This document shows, piece after piece, positions 56,101 to 64,000 of a stretch of DNA of 64,000 nt. Below the pieces are notes generated by a model that saw nothing but the letters and a program-made list of their open reading frames with translations, searched no databases and was not told where the DNA came from. The position numbers and the translations under genes are program-made. The number at the start of each line of letters is the position of its first letter. Position 1 is the stretch's first letter. The DNA comes from Siderastrea radians (taxonomy: Eukaryota; Cnidaria; Anthozoa; Scleractinia; Rhizangiidae), in contig OZ024887.1 in NCBI GenBank assembly GCA_964017195.1, forward strand, positions 60,752,811 through 60,816,810. The letters are read 5' to 3'.

Positions 56101-59100
56101 TTTGTTATAGATACAATTAAGTGGTAACTGGACTTTGTGTCGTACAGTTCAGGGGTAATCATGCTAGTAATTTCAAATCGTCCTCGCTTAACATTACTCA
56201 CCCGATTACTCCTTGAACTGTACTCTACTCAGTTCGATTACCATTACTTATAGGGGTTAGTTACATTGGGGTTCCACTGTATTTTGTTTACCCTTTCTTT
56301 CGGCGGCAGGTCTTCACTTCCTACTGCAAGGCTCACCAATGAAATTACTGTGTGCAGCAGAAAATAATCTGATTCCTCTCCAGGTTTTATTTGCTCCATA
56401 AGTTTAACAAGGCTCGACACCTGCATCAAAATTGACAAAATGATTATGACACTGAACGAAAACGGGAAATCATTTATACGAAGGTGATAATAAAGGTATC
56501 TGTTACCTCAGGAACTCTCATTAAAAAAATACACCACCACCAACAACAACAAACGATATGTTTATTATGAGTAAATGTGATCTTTCTAGGGAGAAAAATA
56601 ACAAAGTTAAAAATTTGATAATAAAATTGGACTTGTCCCACACTTCAACTCCCCCCCCCTGCCAAAAAAAATACAAACTCAGGTATTCTTGTCCAAACAA
56701 ACCCTATATTTTGCTCCAGCTGCCCCCCCATTACTTGGATGTGCATGTACATGTAGTACATGTATGACTGACTGACTGACTGACTGACTGGATGACTGAC
56801 TGACTGACTGACGACTGACTGACTGACTGAATGAATGAATGAATGAATGACTGACTGACTAAATGAATGAATGAATGAAGGAAGGAAGGAAGGATGGAGG
56901 GAAGGAATGAATGAAGGAACGAGCAAACGAACGAACGAATGAATGAATGGATGGATGGATGGATGGATGGATGGATGGATGGATGGACAGATGGATGAAT
57001 GAATGAGTCGATGCCTGGATGGATGGATGGATGGATGGATGGATGGATGGATGAAAGTACGATGTAGCTGTTTAAGCCATCACTATCATTGCAAAATATT
57101 TCCTTTAAGTGTTGTGTTGTACATGTATCTATTAAATTAATGCAGGAATTCATTGAACACACCACCAGATGTAGGCTTCGATCATTTGGGTCTGCGAGTG
57201 AGTAACTTGTGATTTGTGCAAGTAGCAAACCCACCAGTCACAAGGCACTAAGCAAGGAGAAACACTTATCTCCTTGCCTCACTAGACATGTAGGTGGCCA
57301 TTAACTTTCTGCGTTGCTGCTCATTATTCACCTCAACACTTTCTGGAACAGTTACATCACATCTGTCATCAGGAAGACTCTTTCCAGTTTCTTCCTTTCT
57401 ATAAAACTTTGGCACAAGCCAGTGAAGCAGGGCCATACTTAGACGACGCTGGAGTTGAACGCCCTGGACTGACAGCGGCTGAATCTGAACAAGGTGCAAA
57501 AGATTCCGATGTTCTGTGCTCAGTTTTGCCACAATACCACACAATTCTTTAATCTGAAAGTTAAAACAAGGAAAACAATTATAGTCAAAATACTCAGCGC
57601 GTTCCGCTCATTATTTAGGAATGATTTTCATTACTCGGGAACGGATTGCATTATTGGAATCAAAATTCCATTTTCAAATTGAAGATTGAAATCTTCCAAT
57701 GGTAGACTAATTTGAAATAACGAATGTTGATTGGGTTGTTACTTACATAAACCAGAAGTTCACACGCAAAATAAAAACCGTTGGCGGCTGTTGGTTTCAA
57801 TCGGTTTGACATTACAGGGAATTTTTCTCAATTTTCAGGAACATTTCTTGTGCATTTACAACAGACTTGTTTTTAAGAAATAAAATATTATTCTTCACGG
57901 TTTTATAGCAACAGACTGCTTCTTCACTTTTAAAAGTATTTGCGATTAAAATTTTGTTAAGCGAACACAAATCAAGTCAGATAGGTCAAGCTGCCAACAG
58001 TCTGCTACTTGCATGTGAACATTTGCCTGATGTCAATAATAAACCAATCAGCATTCCTTATTTGTAACAAGGCTACCATTGTAACATTACAATATTCAAT
58101 TTGAAAGTGGAATTTTGATTCCAATAACGCAATCCATTTCCAGTTAATGAAAGTCATTCCCAAATAATAAGCGGAATGCGCTGAGTATTTTGACTACAAT
58201 TATTAAGTAATAAATTACATAACCTGTCAACTAAAAAAATCTAAGCTGTCTCTGCAAAACCTGTCTCATTGTCTAGCTTTTCCACTGTTTGCTTAACGCA
58301 ATCAACTCCTATCAGTCCAATCAGAATGCAAAAATGTTTTTTCGTGTTCAGATTTGACTGGAATAGCTGAGCCTCTAGCGGAGAGAAAAGAGGTGAAAAA
58401 TTTAAAATTAATTAATTCTGTCCATGAAAATTCAGCTATTAGACTGAGTTTCAATGTGAATATTTAATTCTTCAATTCCAATGTGGGTTATTAAAATGAT
58501 ATACATGTACAGATATAATCAACCTCACTATTTATTCTTTGAAGGAAGGCTACCTCTGTTTTAACCGTACGTAACTTAATAGCACAACATTTCCAGTACC
58601 TCATCAGGCCACTGCACTTCTCCAAAACAATTCAGCACTGCTGCAAGACACATCTCAATATCAAACACTACTGTCTGAAGCCTCACATCCAATGCTAACT
58701 GACATAACATAACCACAAGGTTTCTCAAATCCTGAACCGTGTATGAGCGAGGATGCTTTTGAAGGCAGTGCGTAAGAAACTGTACAAGGTGCATTATGTT
58801 TACAACAGGAAAACACTCCATCTGAGGACTGCTGCTGGCTGTTACATCTGCCATTTGCATTTCTCCAGAAGAAATCTCAGATGAGAAAAGTTCGTCAATG
58901 TTTAACTGGTTTAAAAGATCTCCCGGAAAAAGTCTTGGTATGGTAGCACCTAAGGAGTGTAACTCTTTTAGGACTTTTTTTGTGCTTGGAACCCACGTTG
59001 AGCCTCTTGGAGTCTGTGGAAGATCATTTCTGTTCTGTAAGAAGAAAAGAACTCACAGTTTGATAGTAATACCAGTGCAGACAATACTGTGTTGTATGTA

Positions 59101-62100
59101 CAGGATATTTTGTTGACAAATGAATTTGTTCTGACACAATTAGATTGGTATTTTATCTGTTAGATTACTATTAAAATTTATATCTTGTGATTTAACATAC
59201 ACCTGGTGATTTTCCCCTTAGTTTGTAAAAACCGTTACTTACGAGAGTAAACCACAGTCAATTTTTCTATCTACCCTCTTACTGGGCCCTCTTACTCCTA
59301 TGATAGGCAAAGAGGTTTATAAGACTATGAGGAGGTGTGGGATAGAGTTTACTGTTTTGTATATCAGCTACCATATTTACTTGGATAAGTGCCGCCTTCG
59401 AATAAGCGACACATTTGGGACAAGAAAAGTTAATAAGCGCCGCCCCTAAAAAAGCGCGGCGGTCCCGATGTGGCACTTATTCGAGGAATTCCGTACAACT
59501 ACAATGTAAAAACCTCTACAAAGCAACTCTAAAACAGCACTGGAAATTTCTATTCATCAAAAGCGATATTCTTCAGTTCAAAGTCATTATATTTCACTGC
59601 TCGCCCATTACGTTCTCTATCAAGAATTCTTGTAATAAGTAGTTCTGCTGTGAAGGCTGTGAACTTCCTTTTTCCAGTTACTTGTGCAAGAAGTCTGTTT
59701 TCAGCATTTGCCTCAAGCAAGATTTCTTTGCCGCATCCTATTTTTAAATAAGTGCCGCCCTCGAATAAGCGCCGCATTTGAGGCACTAAAAATTTAATAA
59801 GCGCCACGGCCCTTATTCGAGTAAATACGGTATACCCGCACTGGTTACTTCAAACACATTGTAACTCTCTCTTTGGGTTCTGATCAATTTAAACTGCTGG
59901 AAAAAAAGTGGATTTGGATAAACTCTATCTTACCTCTGTTGAGGCTTCAACTAGCACCCAGAGGACTTGAAAAGATGAACTGATGATATGCTGATTGCTG
60001 TGACGGCACATGATCTGAAACAGCCAGTCAGTTACCTCGGAGGGACAAGGATTGTCAAGGTAGTGCTGGAGTATCCAACCACCACAGAGTAACTCCTGCA
60101 GGTCACTGTCTGATGCTGTCAAAAGCTTAGCTTCAAAAGTGTCATCGCTTGATGGAGGAGGGACCATTGACAGACGGGGAAAATCCTGTGACTAAAATAA
60201 AGCAGCATGAAACGTTAGTTAGAGTATTGGGAAGTTCCAAGTTTACTCAACAGTGGTAACACTGTACCTTAGACGTAGGGTGCGTTCTTTTGGGACTATT
60301 CCGGAATAGGAATACTCGGAATAGACGGTATTTGTGTTCTTTTGGGAGCTATTCCGTTTTCGGAATGAACAGAATGATATTTTGTTCATTCTGCTCCCGA
60401 TAGCAGAATGAACAGAATGAAAGGAATACGGTTTACTCAGAATAGACAGAATACGCGTTCTTTTGGGAAATTTTTGGCGGGAAATCCGACGCGGCCGCCT
60501 GCGCGTGTGCAGACATAGTGGTTCTCAGGTCACCTCCGCCATGGGTATTCCGTTTCCAGAATTGGCGTTCTTTTCGAAATTGAAATTCCGTGTATTCTGT
60601 TATTCCTAAACCGGAATAAGAATAACCAGAATAGTCCCAAAAGAATGCACCCGTAGTTCAAGGTTGTTGGAAAGTGCATAAACTTTGGACAGTTCATTTG
60701 AACCTCTGATTATCTTTGAAGGCATCATCAAAGGCTGACTTTTACTATGTGTTGTTGACTTTCCTTAGAACAGAAGGGTTGTTGGCAATGGTTTTAATAT
60801 CCATAACAAAAAAAAAATGATTTTCCACAATAGGACATTTGCACTAGGTGTTATTTGACTACAACTACAAGAATCCTTCAGTTTGTTCTTTTCAGATGCA
60901 AATTAGGGTCATTGTTATCTAAACCTCACTGGGGTTACGAAATTTTAATTAGAAAGGAGAAACAAATTAAATTCTGGTAGCTAAAATTTCGTACCCCCAG
61001 TGAGGTTTAGATAACAATGACCCTAATTTGCATCTGAAAAGAACAAACTGAAGGATTCTTGTAGTTGTAGTCAAATGATGCCATCGTGCAAATGTCCTAT
61101 TGAGAGGATTTTTTGGACATCTTTCATCACACAAAATGTCCAATGAATAGATGATAATTATACACTGATTGTAACTGGTTACAAACACTTAACAAGAACC
61201 CTGTAATCTAAATATTATGGCGTCAAGAGCTCCTGCCTTCCGCCAGTTTGGTCCAGTGTTAGACGCTACACTTAGTGTTGTGTGGGTTAAGTTTGTGATT
61301 GGTTCTTGACCTTCCTCTGAGGGCTTTTCTCTGGGATCTCGGGTGTTCTTTCCTCTCAAAAACTGGCATTTCTATTCAAAGTGTGCCCCAGCATTAAAGG
61401 TGAAGCCATCTAGGACAGTGTCTTTGACAGCTTTTTGTTGTACAGTGTAAATTAAAGGAACCTAACCTTTGTAGTATAATACTAAAAAATGCACTTGACA
61501 AGGTCATGAGCAACTGTTCTGGTTTCCTTAAATGGTAATAATAATATAATAACTACAACTAAGTATACATTTAACTGTATACACAATGGAAAATTTTTAA
61601 AAAATTACAATCAATTTATAGAAATGATTAAATAGTCTTACACATTAAAATGGTGCCAAACACAGGTGAATTTTTGAACTTGGATCTCTTATGAAGGCAG
61701 CCTTTTCTGCCCAAGATAATTTATCATGTCATGCAAGCAGGAGTTTTTTTTACATGTAATCTTTTTTGTATGGAGTCTGACACGTTAACTGTATCATTTT
61801 ACTAGATTGACCAAGTACATTAACCTGATGTTAACAACAGTGTACATAGAGCACACAAAGTATAGAACTTACCGTAACATAAGGATGGAACACTGGGAAG
61901 ATGTCCTCCCCAGGCAATTCTTCAGAAAAGTCATGTACATCAACAAGAAACTTCTTGATGTCCTTTGGTAAGGCGCAGTCTTTCAGGTCTCGGCCATCTG
62001 AATGAAAAACAAGTTTCCAGAATTACTTGGAGTTCCAGATTCATTACTGTAGGTACACACTGTAAGTAATGTCTCCCTTTGCCCACAGACAACCTAACAA

Positions 62101-62115
62101 GTAATTTCAAATAAC

Positions 62116-62156
<41 letters not shown>

Positions 62157-64000
62157 GAAGAAGAAGAAGAAGAAGAAGAACAACAACAACAACAACAACA
62201 ACAACAACTCAATTGACCACTCCCAGTGAGGGGCTTTACAGGGACAGTGAAACAAAATTAATAAATAAATGCAAATGAACATACTAGCATTAAAAACCCC
62301 AACTGCCAGGAGGCAGACCAGTTGGTAATTCACAAGCGTGGCCAAGGAGTTGAACTCGGATCAACCAAGAAACAACTCCAGCGGGAGCGGGACTTGAACC
62401 CAGGACTTTCAGATTTCAAGTCCAGCGCCCTAACTTTTCCACCATGCTGCCTCCACAAACTCAAAGCACAATGGCAGAGACCAGGACTCAAACTACTGAC
62501 CTTCTGATTCAAAGATACTGTATGCGGCATAAGCATTACCCACTATGCCAACACACCTCCACCCTTACTAAATTTAACTACATGTACGACAATATTATTC
62601 TACATAATGGTCACAGGAAAGACTGTTCCTTGAGCGTAATTTCAAAAATAAGTCAGGCAGGCACATGTATAATGTACTTCAGAGTCACTCTTGCACTATA
62701 TGCTTCCTCATTTTAAAAATTGTGTAGTTACAGTATGTCTCACCTGTAATTACTCCCCGTAGTGACTCAACTTACTACTTTTACAAAGATTGAATAATAC
62801 ATATACAACTGACACTTGATTTTTACCATCAGTTAGTTCCTCTTCTGATTCAATATCACTGAATGTACTTGGCACTTGCATCCGACCAATGCCTCCTTTT
62901 TCCAGCCCACGCTGCAGCTCTGCTTCCATTTCAGCAAGCTCGGCATCTTTCTCCTTTCGCTTGGCTTTCTCCTTAATCAACTTGTCAAAGGAAAGTTTGT
63001 ACTTAGTTTTCTCTTCCCTTTCGACATCCCTAGTGACTGGAGAAGGGGTTGAATAAGCTGGCGCAATTCCTTTTTCTGGAGTTCTTACATTTGGTTTCAA
63101 CTGCATCTTTTCATAGAGAAATCTTGGTGGTGTTAAAAGATCCTCGTCAGAAGAATCAGAGGCTTCAGCGAAAGCACCATCATTTGAGTCTCTGTCTAAG
63201 TGTATGTCATTAAATGGCTCGTCAATCTGTTCACAGCCCTCGTCACCTTCTTCCTTAAGTTTGTCATGACTACCATTACTCTCAGCTTCCTCAAGATTAG
63301 AAAAATCAGATTCTTCAGAGAAATCTCCATTTGTGCTCAAATGCAAAGACTTGCTGGCATCATCAGATTTACTGACACATTCCACTTTCTTAAAATCATC
63401 ACAGACATTTTCTTGTCCTCCGTCCATAAGATCATCACAACAACTAATCTGGTCTTCACTTACATCATTACTTGTTAACTCTTCAAATTCAAGTGACTTT
63501 ACATCCATAGACAATGAAGCTCTTGAAGCCTTATTTTCCTGGTCAATGTCCTCATCAACTTCTTCTACTCTAAAGTCATCAAACAAATAATCTTGTTTTC
63601 CTTCATTAAGATTCATGTTAGTGAAGTTTTGTCCTTTGCATAAACCTTCACCAACTGACACTGTGTTTAAACAACCTGGTTGGTTCGTTTCTTTGTTAAC
63701 ATCAGGAAATTCTCTACTGCTAGTGCTAATGGATGAGACATTAGTAAAACTTTCAGAACATGATTTGTATAAAGCATCGCTTTCTTCATGTGCCGAATGG
63801 AAGGTTTCATCATCCTCTATGCACGCATGACCTTCCTCAACTGAAGGACTTTCAACCTTTTCCAAAGCCCTGTTCAAACTGTGGGCATCTGATGCTGGGG
63901 TAGAGTGCAGTGGCACCTTTTGCTCATTGACAGATGGACTTGACTGGCCATTGACAACATGTTTGACTTCTGAGTTACAGTTGTTTTCTTTGTCATTTTT
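53108..64000 (-). CDS. SLF2: SMC5/6 localisation factor 2 homologue (5' partial)
   Basis: Nine exons on minus: 64,000(open)-62,827, 61,997-61,873, 60,191-59,934, 59,034-58,600, 57,553-57,332, 56,420-56,292, 55,103-55,017, 54,110-54,039 and 53,260-53,108. Together they give 884 residues, all phases agree, and the stop is TAA. The first exon is open through the window edge. In vertebrates SLF2 (FAM178A) works with SLF1 to bring the SMC5/6 complex to RAD18-marked DNA crosslinks. The first exon encodes a long acidic, Ser-rich disordered region, then [19 protein letters not shown] and a short coiled segment. The conserved FAM178 core follows, including [38 protein letters not shown], and [18 protein letters not shown] near the end. 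The C-terminal 50 residues are Glu/Gly-rich. The family call is confident; SLF2 versus a FAM178B-like paralogue cannot be separated. Confidence 0.85.
55271..55548. mobile_element. 278-bp TA-flanked MITE in SLF2 intron
   Basis: AGAGTGGAACCTCGATTTAA at the left and TTAAATCGAGGTTCCACTG at the right, with TA on both sides. The end motif GTGGAACCTCGATTTAACG is of the pogo/Tigger type within Tc1/mariner. No transposase. Confidence 0.75.
55662..56279. mobile_element. 618-bp TA-flanked MITE abutting an SLF2 exon
   Basis: CAATGGAACCCTGATATCAC at the left and TTGGGGTTCCACTG at the right, flanked by TA (55,660-55,661 and 56,280-56,281). It is related to the element at 55,271 through the shared GGAACC end. 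Its right end lies only 12 bp from the donor edge of the SLF2 exon at 56,292. Confidence 0.65.
56763..57054. repeat. Compound tetranucleotide microsatellite
   Basis: Runs of GACT, then GAAT, GAAG, GAAC and finally GGAT units over about 290 bp, in the SLF2 intron between 56,420 and 57,332. The long [12 protein letters not shown] frames on the minus strand are products of this repeat. Confidence 0.95.
57583..58195. mobile_element. 613-bp hAT-like element in SLF2 intron
   Basis: Ends AGTCAAAATACTCAGCGCG and CGCTGAGTATTTTGACT are inverted repeats, and the 8-bp ACAATTAT is duplicated exactly on both sides (57,575-57,582 and 58,196-58,203). Eight-base duplications are characteristic of hAT elements. 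The long subterminal repeats reach at least 60 bp. A diverged copy lies in RCCD1. No transposase. Confidence 0.85.
59371..59830. mobile_element. 460-bp TA-flanked MITE in SLF2 intron
   Basis: CCATATTTACTTGGATAAGT at the left and CTTATTCGAGTAAATACGG at the right, with TA on both sides. Repeated AATAAGCGCCGC motifs lie near both ends. Confidence 0.75.
60278..60652. mobile_element. 375-bp MITE with GGGTGCGTTCTTTTGGGA ends
   Basis: GGGTGCGTTCTTTTGGGACT at the left is mirrored by AGTCCCAAAAGAATGCACCC at the right. GTA lies on both sides, a possible 3-bp duplication. CCGGAATA / TATTCCGG motifs recur inside. No coding sequence. Confidence 0.75.
60829..61102. repeat. Near-perfect palindrome in SLF2 intron
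   Basis: AATAGGACATTTGCAC pairs with its complement at 61,086-61,101, and ACTACAACTACAAGAATCCT through CCTCACTGGGG pairs almost perfectly with 60,990-61,072. The centre is a spacer of roughly 40 bp. Probably a foldback MITE. Confidence 0.8.
62111..62207. repeat. Compound (TAA)n(GAA)n(CAA)n microsatellite
   Basis: Three trinucleotide blocks in series in the SLF2 intron between 61,997 and 62,827. Poly-Cys, poly-Ser, poly-Tyr and poly-Leu frames across it are artefacts. Confidence 0.95.
62325..62561 (-). mobile_element. SINE with two tRNA-like heads
   Basis: On the minus strand, GCATGGTGGAAAAGTTAGGG with B box GGTTCAAGTCC lies at about 62,385-62,450. Upstream of it, GTTGGCATAGTGGGTAATGC with GTTTGAGTCC lies at about 62,480-62,560. 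Each has A- and B-box spacing like a tRNA, but neither folds as a clear functional tRNA. It is either a dimeric SINE or two independent insertions. Confidence 0.55.

Noticed and set aside
56645..57234. Long minus-strand frames rich in SIHP and SQSV repeats
   Set aside because: They are translations of the compound tetranucleotide microsatellite, open in several frames at once, inside an SLF2 intron.
57332..57334. A longer SLF2 exon running to the stop near 57,264
   Set aside because: GAG followed by GTGAAT at 57,331 is a strong phase-0 donor that joins in frame to the next exon, whereas read-through ends in TAA with no later donor in phase.
61940..62345. Frames with poly-Cys, poly-Ser, poly-Tyr and poly-Leu
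   Set aside because: They come from the TAA/GAA/CAA microsatellite; only 61,873-61,997 is a real SLF2 exon.
62325..62561. Possible tRNA genes on the minus strand
   Set aside because: A- and B-box-like sequences are present but the acceptor and anticodon stems do not pair well, and the copies sit in SINE-like contexts.

Overview
The window looks like nuclear DNA from an animal, most likely an anthozoan cnidarian such as a stony coral (inference from AT-rich, intron-rich genes, three recognisable metazoan orthologues, and very dense short inverted-repeat transposons). There is no bacterial, phage or CRISPR content. Exon boundaries below were placed by eye from GT/GC-AG sites and reading phase. 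In all three intron-containing genes the exon phases agree throughout, and for the two whose stop codon lies in the window the exon lengths also sum to a whole number of codons. || Left half (about 1-33,200): no conserved housekeeping gene was recognised. The main structure is a tandem segmental duplication. Unit 1 (6,574-16,093) and unit 2 (24,560-33,194) are nearly identical, and each carries one copy of a small group-A bHLH transcription factor gene (9,018-9,575 and 26,850-27,425). A third, partial unit (2,588-6,573) repeats only the tail. Comparing the copies gives natural empty and filled sites, so insertions can be defined closely: a 1,294-bp Tc1/mariner-like element encoding a paired-type helix-turn-helix (4,926-6,219), a 177-bp element with an 8-bp target duplication, a 274-bp inverted-repeat element, a LINE 3' fragment, and an 8.5-kb composite insertion at the unit 1/unit 2 junction (16,094-24,559). 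|| Right half (33,567-64,000): three conserved genes. RCCD1 (minus, 33,567-39,784) is a KDM8-partner RCC1-repeat protein whose last exon is not found; the duplication boundary lies about 370 bp beyond its last visible exon. MAP9 (plus, 40,163-49,907) is a complete microtubule-associated protein of 894 predicted residues in seven exons, divergent from RCCD1 across a short shared promoter region. SLF2 (minus, 53,108 to beyond 64,000) is an SMC5/6 localisation factor with its 5' part outside the window. Their themes (chromatin and mitosis, spindle, DNA-crosslink repair) are broadly cell-cycle related, but no joint function can be read from the sequence. || Introns and intergenic DNA hold many mobile elements: tRNA-derived SINEs (one carrying a nested element with a 9-bp target duplication), TA-flanked elements, TAA-flanked GC-rich elements, a hAT-like family with 8-bp duplications, a 2.0-kb foldback with very long arms between MAP9 and SLF2, perfect and near-perfect palindromes, a 92-bp tandem array, and several microsatellites.
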